64,000 nt of DNA from Chryseobacterium taichungense (GTDB lineage Bacteria; Bacteroidota; Bacteroidia; Flavobacteriales; Weeksellaceae), in the NCBI RefSeq assembly GCF_900109935.1, contig NZ_FOBV01000012.1, positions 1 to 64,000 of the forward strand. Direction: 5' to 3'. Made by a program: the position numbers and the translations under genes. Numbering within the stretch: the first letter of the stretch is position 1; every line of letters begins with the position of its first letter. Below, piece by piece: positions 1-8,270 of this stretch. The notes beneath the pieces are model-generated. The model did no database searches. It was not told where the DNA came from and saw only the letters and a program-made list of their open reading frames with translations.

Positions 1-414
1 CAATATAAATAATTAAAAATCAATCACTTATATCTACTTTTCAACGCATGAGAAACAAAAAATCGGAAGAAAAAAATCTTCCGACCATGACTAGGCTTTG
101 TCCCGTTTTTTTTTATTACAATGGTCTGGTGAAGAATGTTTGAAATAAACTACTCTGCGAAACCAACATTATTGTATCTATCATTTGCTGAATGAAATGC
201 CTTTGCGTCCGGGATAAAAGCTATCATTAAAAATTCCTTGCGCCATTGCGTCAAATAAAATATACGATGGTCAGAAGATTTTATAATGTCTAAGAAAAAA
301 TCTGAACACTTTCATAATTTATCATGAATTAAAACTGAATTCTCCTTTAAAAATTGCAAATTTGCAGATACGGATAATATCAGCATAAATGAGTCAAACA
401 AGTAAAAATAACTG
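1..414. other. Intergenic region without a convincing gene
   Basis: No supported gene lies in these 414 bases. A perfect 8-bp hairpin (63-70 with 77-84, loop of six A) is followed by a run of nine T at about 105-113, which could terminate a gene entering from the left. A 21-codon frame on the minus strand (181-246) starts with ATG but has no recognisable family. An in-frame TAA at 409-411 fixes the start of the next gene downstream of it. Confidence 0.5.
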
Positions 415-1428
415 ATGGTTTTTGTAACAGGTGCTACCGGAATTCTTGGCCGGGTAATTGTTTTGGAACTCCTTAAAAAAGGAAAAAACGTTCGTGCCGC
501 AAAGAGACCGGCAAGTAATTTAGACGACGTAAAACATTCCTATACATTTTATACGGAAAATCCTGACGGTTTTTTTAATAAAATCGATTGGGTAGATGTT
601 GATTTTGATGATATACATTCGATTCAGGAAGCGCTGGCTGGTGTTGATGAGGTCTATCACTGTGCAGCAAAAGTGGGTTTTAATCCCAAGGATGATAAGG
701 AAATGTATCACACCAATGTAAAAGGTACCCAAAATCTTTTATATGCGTGTGAAGGCTCCGAAGTTACAAAGTTTCTACATGTAAGCTCTATTGCGGTTCT
801 TGATATTCATAATGAAAACGGAGAGCTTGATGAAAGTTCCGAATTTAACCCTAAAGAAGAACATTCTGCCTACGCCATTTCCAAGCATCTTGCCGAAATG
901 GAAGTCTGGAGAGCTTCTGCAGAAGGTATGAATGTAGTTATCGTTAATCCGGGAATGATCATCGGAAGCGGAAACTGGGGAAACAGCAGCGGCGACATAT
1001 TTCCGACCATGGAAAAGAACAGCTTTACTTTTTCAGGAGGAACCAGCTATGCCGATGTAAGAGATGTTGCTAAAATATCCGTAGAATTAATGGATAAAAA
1101 TATTTTCGGAGAACGTTTTATCATTATTTCTGAAAATAAAAGATATGCCGAATTGGCTGGCCAGGTAAGAAAAGAATTAGGATTAAAAGAAGCTAAAATA
1201 CTTTCAAAATTCCAGCTGAATATGGGAGTCTTGGCCAATATGCTTTTGGGATGGCTTATTTCTCCGCTGAAAATGGTAACCAGAGCAAATGTCGAAGCCA
1301 TTTCCAACATGCAAATCGTATCCAATAAAAAAATAAAGGAAAGACTTCAGTATACATTTATCCCATTGGAAGAAACGATAGACTTCCATCTTAAGAATTA
1401 TATTAACGATAAAAAGATGAAAAAATGA
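415..1428 (+). CDS. NAD-dependent epimerase/dehydratase family protein (extended SDR)
   Basis: A 337-residue extended short-chain dehydrogenase/reductase. The N-terminus carries the nucleotide-binding signature TGATGILG at residues 5-12, which is the Rossmann-fold glycine pattern. The catalytic YxxxK pair is visible in AYAISKH near residue 152. A stop codon six bases before the ATG leaves no room for a longer protein. The last four bases (ATGA) overlap the start of the acyl-CoA ligase, so the two are probably translationally coupled. The substrate cannot be read from sequence; sterol/steroid-like or nucleotide-sugar substrates are both known in this superfamily. The link to an acyl-activating enzyme suggests a lipid-related job, which is inference. 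Confidence 0.88.
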   Translation: MVFVTGATGILGRVIVLELLKKGKNVRAAKRPASNLDDVKHSYTFYTENPDGFFNKIDWVDVDFDDIHSIQEALAGVDEVYHCAAKVGFNPKDDKEMYHTNVKGTQNLLYACEGSEVTKFLHVSSIAVLDIHNENGELDESSEFNPKEEHSAYAISKHLAEMEVWRASAEGMNVVIVNPGMIIGSGNWGNSSGDIFPTMEKNSFTFSGGTSYADVRDVAKISVELMDKNIFGERFIIISENKRYAELAGQVRKELGLKEAKILSKFQLNMGVLANMLLGWLISPLKMVTRANVEAISNMQIVSNKKIKERLQYTFIPLEETIDFHLKNYINDKKMKK

Positions 1429-3194
1429 ATCTTGCGGAGGCAATTATTCAAAAAAATATAGAAAAACATCCCTTAAAATCTGCAATTGGATTTAAAAAGA
1501 AAAATGAAGGATGGAAAGAGCTGAGCTGGAAAAAATTCGGAGAGATCGTTTTTAAAACAGCAAATGCCTTAAAGGAAGCGGGGATAAAGGAAGATGATAA
1601 AGTGGCCATCTATTCCGACAACTCTTCAGAGTGGATGATCTTTGATCTCGCGGCGATGTCGCTGGGAGCGGTTACCGTTCCTATTTATTCAACCAATAAT
1701 GCAGAACAGGCTGAATATATCATTTGTGATTCAGAAGCAAAAATAATTCTTGTCGGAGATCAGGCGCAATATGATGCCAGCGTTGAAATTTTACAAAAAA
1801 ATGACAACAACCTGGAAACAATTATCGTTTCTAAGAAAGCCGTCTGGATCAAAAAAGAATTCAACAGCTTTTATCTTGAAGATTTTATCGCAAAAGTTTC
1901 TCCTGAAGCAGAAATATATAAGAAAGAATTGGATGATGTGGCTACGCTTATTTACACTTCAGGAACTACAGGAACTCCAAAAGGTGTAATGCTTACTCAC
2001 GGAAACTTCATCAAAGCTTTCGATGCTCATTTTGAATTTTTTAAGTTTAAAAATTTTGAAGAAGAACTTTCTCTGGCATTTTTGCCTTTGAGCCATGTTT
2101 TTGAGCGAAGTTGGAGTCTGCTTTGTCTCTATGGCGGTGCGAGAGTCTATTTTCTTGAAGATCCTAAAAATATTGCCAAAGCACTTGAAGAGGTAAAGCC
2201 AACCATGATGTGTGCCGTTCCAAGATTTTTTCAGAAGATCTATGCGGGAGTCCTGGAGAAAGCGGAAGAAGGTTCATCTTTAAAGAAAAAAATCTTCGAC
2301 TGGGCATTAGAAACAGGTTGGGAAACAGCAGAATTAAGACGGAATGAAAAGCCGGTACCTTTCGGTTTAAAAATAAAAGAAAAAATTGCTGAAGCCCTTG
2401 TTTTCAGTAAAATTAAAGAGAGAATGGGAGGCCGACTGTGGTTTTTGCCTTGTGGCGGAGCTTCTTTGTCCCCGGAAGTCACCCGGTTTTTTGAATCGGT
2501 GGGAATTCATGTTACCGTTGGATACGGATTAACGGAAACTACGGCAACGCTTACTCTTTTTCCGTTCACTCATTTTGAACATGGTACAAGCGGAAAAGCT
2601 CTTCCGGGAGTAGAAATCCGTATTGGTGCTGACAATGAAATTCAGGCCAGAGGAAACGGAATTATGAAAGGCTATTACAATAATCCTGAGGAAACTCAGA
2701 AAGTCTTTACGGAAGATGGCTGGTTTAAGACCGGTGATGCCGGGAAGATCGACGAAAACGGAAATCTTACCATTACGGATCGTTTGAAAGATCTCATGAA
2801 AACATCAAACGGAAAATATATCGCGCCACAACAGATCGAAAATCTTCTGACCAACAATAATTTTATCCAGCAGATTGTTTTGATTGCAGAAGGAAGGCAA
2901 TTCGCTTCGGCGCTTATCGTTCCGAATTTTGAGTTTTTGCATGATTTTCTTAAAAAGAACAATATTCCGTTTACCAATTGGGAAGAAATTGTAAAAAACG
3001 AAAAGGTAAATGATTTTTATAAGCAAAAGATTAAAGAACTGCAGGAGCATTTGTCTGAATTTGAAAAAATAAAGAAATTTACCTTAATGCCTGCCGAATT
3101 TGAAATAAACACAGGAGAAATTACACCTACCCTCAAAGTGAAAAGGAATGTGGTTCTTAAAAAGTATGCTGATCTTATTGATGCAATGTATTAA
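1425..3194 (+). CDS. AMP-dependent synthetase, long-chain fatty acid-CoA ligase type
   Basis: A 589-residue adenylate-forming enzyme of the long-chain acyl-CoA synthetase type, predicted to activate fatty acids to acyl-AMP and then acyl-CoA. The P-loop signature YTSGTTGTPKG is near residues 176-186. The motifs GYGLTETTA, GWFKTGDAGKIDENG and a DRLKDLMKTSNGKYIAP segment (adenylate-binding and hinge motifs) follow in the normal order. Length fits the bacterial FadD15-like group (about 590-600). Its start overlaps the upstream SDR stop by four bases, so the pair forms an operon. No membrane segment is evident. Fatty acid chain length is not predictable here. Confidence 0.92.
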   Translation: MNLAEAIIQKNIEKHPLKSAIGFKKKNEGWKELSWKKFGEIVFKTANALKEAGIKEDDKVAIYSDNSSEWMIFDLAAMSLGAVTVPIYSTNNAEQAEYIICDSEAKIILVGDQAQYDASVEILQKNDNNLETIIVSKKAVWIKKEFNSFYLEDFIAKVSPEAEIYKKELDDVATLIYTSGTTGTPKGVMLTHGNFIKAFDAHFEFFKFKNFEEELSLAFLPLSHVFERSWSLLCLYGGARVYFLEDPKNIAKALEEVKPTMMCAVPRFFQKIYAGVLEKAEEGSSLKKKIFDWALETGWETAELRRNEKPVPFGLKIKEKIAEALVFSKIKERMGGRLWFLPCGGASLSPEVTRFFESVGIHVTVGYGLTETTATLTLFPFTHFEHGTSGKALPGVEIRIGADNEIQARGNGIMKGYYNNPEETQKVFTEDGWFKTGDAGKIDENGNLTITDRLKDLMKTSNGKYIAPQQIENLLTNNNFIQQIVLIAEGRQFASALIVPNFEFLHDFLKKNNIPFTNWEEIVKNEKVNDFYKQKIKELQEHLSEFEKIKKFTLMPAEFEINTGEITPTLKVKRNVVLKKYADLIDAMY

Positions 3195-3240
3195 TTAAGG
3201 TTAAGGTTAAGGTTGAGGTTGAGTTGAGGTTGAAGTTTTG
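3195..3240 (+). repeat. Degenerate hexanucleotide tandem repeat
   Basis: Immediately after the ligase stop there are about seven head-to-tail hexamers: three TTAAGG, then TTGAGG, a five-base TTGAG, TTGAGG and TTGAAG. A further GGTTGAGGT lies just downstream. The array sits in the short gap before mvaD, where a change in copy number would alter promoter or leader spacing. Confidence 0.75.
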
Positions 3241-3275
3241 AAATAATTTGGTTGAGGTAATAGATATTAAATAGT

Positions 3276-4331
3276 ATGACAGCACAGGAATTTTTAGGAA
3301 AAGAAGAATTTACAATACAGAATCAGACCGTTTCGGAAAGCTGCCCGTCGAATATTGCCCTGATCAAATATTGGGGGAAATATGAGAATCAGATCCCGGC
3401 AAATCCGAGTATTAGTTTTACATTAAATCATTGTAAAACCAATACGACTGTGGAGTTTTTTGCGGATGAAGTATTTTCCGTTCAGACTTTTTTAGCGGGA
3501 AAGGAAGAAGTAAAATTCGCTGAAAAAATTGAAAAATATTTCAGAAATATCGAACAGTATCTTCCCTGGATTTTAAAAGGGAAATATGTGATCAAAACAG
3601 AAAATACATTTCCACACAGTTCAGGAATTGCAAGTTCAGCCTCGGGTTTTGGCGCGATTGCCAAATGTCTGATGAAGCTTGATGAAACTTTTTCCGGAAA
3701 AACTTCGGAGGAGGAATCATTGAGAAAAGCTTCTTTTTTGGCAAGATTGGGTAGCGGGAGTGCCTGCAGAAGTTTATACAACGGTTTGGTCGTTTGGGGC
3801 GAGTCACAGGTAAGAGGGAGTTCCGATCTTTTTGCGGTTCAGTATCCGAATGATGAAATTCACAATGTTTTTAAAAACTTCAATGACTGGGTTTTACTGA
3901 TTCATGAAGGTCAGAAATCTGTTTCTTCTACGGTGGGGCATGGTCTTATGAATACCAATCCTTATGCAGACCGCAGATTTCAGGAGGCAAGAGAAAATTT
4001 CGGCCCGATGAAAGACATTTTAGCTACGGGTGATATGCAACGCTTCATCAAATTGGTTGAACATGAAGCATTGACTCTTCATGCGATGATGATGATGAGT
4101 GATCCTGCTTTTATCTTAATGAAAACAGGAACAATGGAAGTGATCAATAAAATCTGGGATTTCAGGAGGGAAACGGGCTTACCTTTATTCTTTACGCTCG
4201 ATGCCGGTGCTAATGTTCACGTTTTGTTTCCAAATGACGGATCAGAAGAAAAAATCAAGTCTTTTATTGAAGCCGAATTATTGCAGCACACGCAGAACAA
4301 TGGTGTTGTAAAGGATGTGATGAAGTTCTGA
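3276..4331 (+). CDS. mvaD: Diphosphomevalonate decarboxylase
   Basis: A 351-residue GHMP-superfamily enzyme that decarboxylates mevalonate diphosphate to isopentenyl diphosphate in the mevalonate pathway, which many Flavobacteriia use. The family hallmark ALIKYWGK is at about residues 28-35, followed by PANPSISFTL. The ATP-binding motif HSSGIASSASGFGA lies near residues 113-126 and a conserved RLGSGSACRS near 157-166. The C-terminal DAGANVHVL segment is also typical. The length is slightly above the eukaryotic-like bacterial enzymes but complete. It is preceded by a hexamer repeat and followed by palindromic repeats. Other pathway genes are not in the window. Confidence 0.93.
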   Translation: MTAQEFLGKEEFTIQNQTVSESCPSNIALIKYWGKYENQIPANPSISFTLNHCKTNTTVEFFADEVFSVQTFLAGKEEVKFAEKIEKYFRNIEQYLPWILKGKYVIKTENTFPHSSGIASSASGFGAIAKCLMKLDETFSGKTSEEESLRKASFLARLGSGSACRSLYNGLVVWGESQVRGSSDLFAVQYPNDEIHNVFKNFNDWVLLIHEGQKSVSSTVGHGLMNTNPYADRRFQEARENFGPMKDILATGDMQRFIKLVEHEALTLHAMMMMSDPAFILMKTGTMEVINKIWDFRRETGLPLFFTLDAGANVHVLFPNDGSEEKIKSFIEAELLQHTQNNGVVKDVMKF

Positions 4332-4377
4332 TGCCATTTTAATTGATGTATTTAAAAATACCTAACGATGTTTCATA

Positions 4378-4461
4378 AAAAACCTGCGCAGCTTTCAGGT
4401 GAAAGGTGCGCAGGTTTGGAGTAACTCCTGCTTAGGTTTAAGGTAAAACCTGCGCAGGTTT
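4378..4461. repeat. Paired palindromic repeats built on AAACCTGCGCA
   Basis: Two related structures follow mvaD. The first has an 11-bp stem, AAACCTGCGCA (4380-4390) with TGCGCAGGTTT (4407-4417), and a nested CTTTCA/TGAAAG stem in its loop. The second is the uninterrupted 16-bp palindrome AAACCTGCGCAGGTTT (4446-4461). The first could terminate mvaD; the shared arm suggests a REP-like family. Confidence 0.75.
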
Positions 4462-4470
4462 ATAGATTTT

Positions 4471-4514
4471 AATGACTGGGTTTAACTTTTTACTGGTGCA
4501 TGAAGGTCAGAAAT
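4471..4514 (+). repeat. Broken duplicate of an internal mvaD segment
   Basis: This noncoding stretch repeats mvaD positions 3882-3918. Allowing one 7-base insertion, 35 of 37 bases match, including the block CATGAAGGTCAGAAAT. In mvaD this segment encodes NDWVLLIHEGQK. The copy is out of frame and has no flanking gene sequence, so it is a decayed partial duplication in direct orientation about 590 bases from its source. Confidence 0.8.
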
Positions 4515-4545
4515 TGAATATTTGATGTAGTCAATGAAGTATTGA

Positions 4546-4589
4546 TGCATATTTCATTTATGCGCTGAGTTTGTCATTCCGTAGGAATC
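4546..4589 (+). repeat. Left inverted repeat of the GIY-YIG cassette
   Basis: Begins TGCATATTT and ends TTGTCATTCCGTAGGAATC. It is the reverse complement of 5140-5181 with three mismatches in the inner 29 bases. Confidence 0.75.
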
Positions 4590-4706
4590 CTGGCGCGAAT
4601 CTTTCCATAAGTTCTCTGTTACTATGTCAAGATTCCCATTAGATGACAAAAATGTGTATAAAATCTACAATCAATTTCATTCAGTAGAACTCTCTGTATC
4701 ATTCGT

Positions 4707-5024
4707 TCAGAGTTGCTGAAACAAATCATTCCACGAATCCAGATTCGGATTTACAGACCGGATTAATTCTAATTTTTTACTTCTGGTATAGTTTTTTATT
4801 TCCTTTTCCCTTTCAATAGCTTGTTGAATCCACCCAAACTTTTCGTAGTAAACTAAGAATTCTACATTGTATTTTGCGGTGAAGCTATTACTATTTGATT
4901 TTATCTTATGTTGATACAGTCGCTGATGAAGATTTTTTGTAACTCCTGTATAAAAGACAGTTCTGCTTTTATTGGTAAGAATATATACGTAGAAAGTATA
5001 AATTCCGTCTTTAAATTCGATCAT
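4707..5024 (-). CDS. Single-domain GIY-YIG nuclease family protein
   Basis: A 105-residue protein consisting almost only of a GIY-YIG nuclease domain. The signature reads YVYILTNK then FYTGVT at about residues 12-26. The catalytic Arg is in RLYQH, and the metal-binding Glu is in AIEREKEIK near residue 71. The ending NPNLDSWNDL is typical of stand-alone members in Bacteroidota. It lacks the extra domains of UvrC or homing endonucleases. The gene stands alone between inverted repeats, and its last codons (4725-4738) carry TCATTCC and GAATCC, the core of those repeats. Whether it acts on the repeats is unknown. Confidence 0.85.
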   Translation of the reverse strand: MIEFKDGIYTFYVYILTNKSRTVFYTGVTKNLHQRLYQHKIKSNSNSFTAKYNVEFLVYYEKFGWIQQAIEREKEIKNYTRSKKLELIRSVNPNLDSWNDLFQQL

Positions 5025-5139
5025 TTGCTTTTTCTTTTAAATTTAAATATAATTCAGAAATCAACAATGAAATTAAAAAAAATGCATTGTTTCAAATCTA
5101 ATGTTTGTCTTTTTGATAAGATCCCTAATACTATATTGA

Positions 5140-5181
5140 GATTCCTGCGGAATGACAAACTCAATGCATAGAAAATATGCA
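5140..5181 (-). repeat. Right inverted repeat of the GIY-YIG cassette
   Basis: Starts GATTCCTGCGGAATGACAAA on the plus strand and ends AATATGCA. It is the partner of 4546-4589. Confidence 0.75.
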
Positions 5182-5292
5182 ATAACCTGCTATTAACAAT
5201 CAATTTAGCAGAATCCAGCTATAACTTTTCCAAAGTCAGGCTAATTGATATGTAATAAGGGCAAAGAACAGATAAAAATATACAGAAAACCT

Positions 5293-6381
5293 TCATCCTT
5301 CCGTAACCACTGCATCCCGCTCTCCGTTTTCTCTCTTACCTTCTTCGATCATTTCTTCAGCTTCAGCTTTTTCATCTTTTGTGGCATGATCGATGCGTTC
5401 TGCTTGCTTTTCATCCTGCTCATGGTCAATAAAAAATTCGCAATACACCGGGAGGTGGTCTGAACCAAAATTTTCAAGGGTTTTCAGATTCTCAATAAAA
5501 ATTTCTTCGCTGTGAAACATCAGATCAATTGGAAATCTGAGCAAACGGTACTTGGCATGAAAGGTAGACACAAAAGAACGCCCAATTCTCGGATCGATAA
5601 GATGACTGGTTTTTCTGAACAGGATGGAAGACTTCGACCATGCAACATTATTAAAATCTCCAACAACAATAACCGGTTTTTTTATTTCTCTTACTCTTTT
5701 TGCCGTGCTCAGCAGATCGCCGTCCCTTTCCTTTGAAGTTTCCTCTTCGGTTGGACTTGGTGGCGGAGGATGAACTCCAAAAAAGACAAACGAAAATCCG
5801 TCTTTTGTTTTCAAATGGGCTTCAATACTCGGAATATCATCTGCCACAAAATAGTGGGTTCGGGAATCTTCAATTTCAATTTTTGAATAGAAATGCATTC
5901 CGTAAGTATTTTCCAGGGTGACTTTATGCTGATAAGGATAGTCTTTTTCCAGTGGCCGCAATGCTTTTTCCCAATCTCCGTTGCTTTCCATGGTAAGAAA
6001 CATTTCTGGACGGTGCTTTTCTACCAACTTTATAAAACGGTCATATTCTGTATTGAATTGATAAACATTGGCTGAAATAAAATGCAGTTTTTCTGAAGAC
6101 TGATACTTTTGAGTATATTTTTTAACAGGATACAGTGGAGTATATTTTACCAGAATTACGCTGTGATGAATGAGCATAACAAACAACAACGCCTGAAAGT
6201 ACCAGAAATATGGTGACTTATCCGGAGTAATAAAACCAAGAAGTAAGGTTAAAAGTATGAAAACAGTGATCTGTATTTTACCGAATTCCGGAACACGGAA
6301 TATCCAGTGAGAATGTTGAATTTTTGGCAGTATGGTTAGAATCAACAACAATACAGTCAGAATCAGATAGGCTGTCCACAT
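5293..6381 (-). CDS. Membrane-anchored endonuclease/exonuclease/phosphatase family protein
   Basis: A 362-residue protein. The N-terminus has about three hydrophobic segments (residues 2-19, 34-50 and 60-77). A soluble EEP-superfamily domain follows from about residue 95: ISANV at the start, a metal-site Glu in LTMESNGDW, GVHPPPPSP, the conserved VVGDFNN and the C-terminal SDHLPVY. These are the metal and active-site motifs of the Mg-dependent phosphoesterase fold. The last 45 residues are highly charged and probably disordered. The substrate (nucleic acid, phospholipid or other phosphoester) cannot be told. It is divergent from the next operon and shares a ~110-bp intergenic region with it. 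Confidence 0.85.
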   Translation of the reverse strand: MWTAYLILTVLLLILTILPKIQHSHWIFRVPEFGKIQITVFILLTLLLGFITPDKSPYFWYFQALLFVMLIHHSVILVKYTPLYPVKKYTQKYQSSEKLHFISANVYQFNTEYDRFIKLVEKHRPEMFLTMESNGDWEKALRPLEKDYPYQHKVTLENTYGMHFYSKIEIEDSRTHYFVADDIPSIEAHLKTKDGFSFVFFGVHPPPPSPTEEETSKERDGDLLSTAKRVREIKKPVIVVGDFNNVAWSKSSILFRKTSHLIDPRIGRSFVSTFHAKYRLLRFPIDLMFHSEEIFIENLKTLENFGSDHLPVYCEFFIDHEQDEKQAERIDHATKDEKAEAEEMIEEGKRENGERDAVVTEG

Positions 6382-6494
6382 ATGTTAAAATAATTCTATA
6401 AATTTAAATTATTTTTTATTATTGCTCAAATCAAATTATCTTTAAAGCTTATTATTAATAACAATTAAAACCGTCCCAAATAAAGCTGTTTATT

Positions 6495-6931
6495 ATGAAT
6501 AAATTTTTTCCGTTCGTTTTTCTTTTTGGCAGTTTTTGCTTCGGGCAGAGTCAGGAGGAAATTGAACTTCCTTTGAGGAATTTATTTGCCGCTATGAAAA
6601 ATGCTGATCCCGTACTTTTGAGATCGGTTTTTTCTGAATCTGCCATTCTGCAGACCATCACGAAAGATGGTGTTAAAAATGAAGAGCTCAAAGGCTTTCT
6701 GGATTCAGTTTCAAAGGCTTCTAAGAATGATCTGGATGAAAGAATCACCATTGAAGCTGTTCATATCGATGGAAATCTGGCAAGCGTTTTTACTCCTTAT
6801 TCATTCTATTACAAAGGGAATTCTCACATTGCGGAGCAAATAGCTTTCAGTTGGTAAAACAGAGCGGAGAATGGAAAATTCAATATGTAATTGACACCAG
6901 AAGAAAAGATAACTGCAAAGAAATAAAATAA
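6495..6931 (+). pseudogene. Secreted NTF2-like protein, frameshifted
   Basis: The intact frame gives 120 residues with a signal peptide (MNKFFPFVFLFGSFCFGQSQ) and an NTF2/SnoaL-like fold. It stops at 6855-6857, but the expected continuation is present in another frame: FSHCGANSFQLVKQSGEWK and on to NCKEIK, ending at 6929-6931. The switch lies at the AA pair 6819-6820 after GGG, where one A appears to be missing; restoring it gives YYKGKFSHCG. The restored stop overlaps the next start (TAATG), as in an intact operon. Either a sequencing error or a recent mutation. Function unknown; the fold binds small ligands in many unrelated enzymes. Confidence 0.75.
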
Positions 6932-7864
6932 TGAGAAATAAAAATCTGATACTGAACTATGTCTTTTTAAGCTGTGTGATTGTTTTGTTTGTAAATGATC
7001 ATTTTTTTAAATTTCAATATACCAGCTGGTTTACAGGGAAATTGTCTGATGCTGTAGGGATTATACTTTTGCCAATGCTCATGACATTTGCATTTCCGAA
7101 ACTGAAAGAAAATTCTGTTTTTGCTTCCGGACTATTTTTTGTTTTCTGGAAATCTCCTTTTTCAGAAAATTTTATCAAAATGTACAATGCAATTTCGCCG
7201 ATTGACATTCATCGGGTGATTGACTACTCGGATTTAATGGTCTTATTGCTGTTACCGATTCCTTATTTTTTGATTAAAAACGATCATATTTTTGAAAATT
7301 TCGTTATAAGGAAAATCCATGCTGCTGTCGTTTTATTTCCTACCGTTTTTGTTCTGATGTCAACTTCACAATCTAATGGTTATACCTATTCTCCTGAAAC
7401 CGGTAAACTGGCTTTTCGAGATTTTAATTTTGAAATGAAAAAGACAGAAAGTGATCTGTTGAAGAAGCTTGATGAGCAACATATTAAAGTAGTAAAAGAT
7501 ACCGTTCAGATTCTGCAATCTTTACGATATGAGATTTCAGCTATGGGTAAATTTGATCAGGATGCTATTACAAAAGGAGGTGATATTTTTAAAGTAGATA
7601 ATGCAGTATTAAGAAAACGTATTGAGGAAAGAATTTAGTTATAGTTCAGATTATAAAATTAAGGAACTTAAAATAGGAGAGCGAACCGTTAAAAATATAA
7701 GATTTTCAATAGGGCCAGCTTATAATAAAATTAATGCTAAAAAGTTTGTTGCCATTAAACTTCATGAATTAGAAATTGACAAACGCTTGGATGACGATAA
7801 AGTTGCGGCCAGGCTTAGGGAAATTTATCAAAGTGTCATAATGAGCAGGTTTAAAAATTTTTAA
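6931..7864 (+). pseudogene. Multi-pass membrane protein of unknown function, probably frameshifted
   Basis: The first frame (6931-7638, 235 residues) holds about five hydrophobic segments, with GKLSDAVG after the first, and then a soluble region. It ends inside an overlapping frame that runs from about 7613 to 7864 and continues as a charged soluble domain (EFSYSSDYKIKELKIGERTV). Removing one A from the AAAA run at 7614-7617 fuses the two as AVLRNVLRKEFSY, giving one protein of about 310 residues. The second frame has only a TTG as possible start, which supports a single original gene. It sits between the NTF2-like and VOC genes, one base before the latter. I do not recognise a named family. 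Confidence 0.6.
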
Positions 7865-7865
7865 A

Positions 7866-8243
7866 ATGAAAATCCATCACATTGCCATCATTTGTTCAGA
7901 TTATGAAGTTTCAAAGAATTTCTATACTGAAGTTTTAGGTTTAAAAATCATCCGCAAAGTATATCGGGAAGAAAGACAGTCTTTCAAACTGGATCTTGCT
8001 ATCGGAGATCACTATGTTATCGAATTATTTTCGTTTCCTGATCCTCCGGAAAGACCTTCAAGACCAGAAGCTTGTGGTTTAAGACATCTGGCTTTTGCTG
8101 TTGAAAATGTTAATGAAAAGCGGGAAGAATTAATCCACAAAGGATTAAATTGTGAAGAGATCAGAATAGATGAATTTACCGGCAAAGAGTTTTTCTTTAC
8201 CCAGGATCCTGATCAATTGCCACTGGAATTTTATGAAATATAA
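7866..8243 (+). CDS. VOC family protein (glyoxalase I-like)
   Basis: A 125-residue vicinal oxygen chelate protein made of two beta-alpha-beta-beta-beta units. It opens with KIHHIAIICSDYEVSKNFY, has VIELFSFP closing the first unit, LRHLAFAVENV opening the second and LPLEFYE at the end. The His and Glu positions of the metal site (HHIAI, ELFSF, RHLAF, LEFYE) are all present, so metal binding is likely. It resembles the SMU1112c/GloA2-type group; the actual substrate is unknown. It starts one base after the previous stop and 27 bases before the beta-lactamase, so it is within the same transcription unit. Confidence 0.85.
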   Translation: MKIHHIAIICSDYEVSKNFYTEVLGLKIIRKVYREERQSFKLDLAIGDHYVIELFSFPDPPERPSRPEACGLRHLAFAVENVNEKREELIHKGLNCEEIRIDEFTGKEFFFTQDPDQLPLEFYEI

Positions 8244-8270
8244 ATAATTACAAATAAGATTAATTTAATA

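Larger units (their letters stand above)
4546..5181. mobile_element. Candidate inverted-repeat-bounded cassette carrying a GIY-YIG nuclease
   Basis: Inverted repeats of about 43 bp (4546-4589 and 5140-5181) enclose exactly one gene, a GIY-YIG nuclease on the minus strand. The inner 29 bases match at 26 positions and contain TTTGTCATTCCG; the outer part matches through TGCATATTT with small gaps. A third, degenerate arm (about 4632-4652) pairs with the left repeat. No target duplication was seen at the outer ends. Mobility is inference from layout; it could instead be a nuclease gene with REP-like flanks. Confidence 0.5.

Noticed and set aside
181..246. 21-codon minus-strand frame near the left edge as a gene
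   Set aside because: Too short and without family evidence or a clear promoter.
4707..5024. GIY-YIG protein as UvrC or a structure-specific nuclease subunit
   Set aside because: It lacks the UVR, RNase H-like, HhH or RING domains of those proteins.
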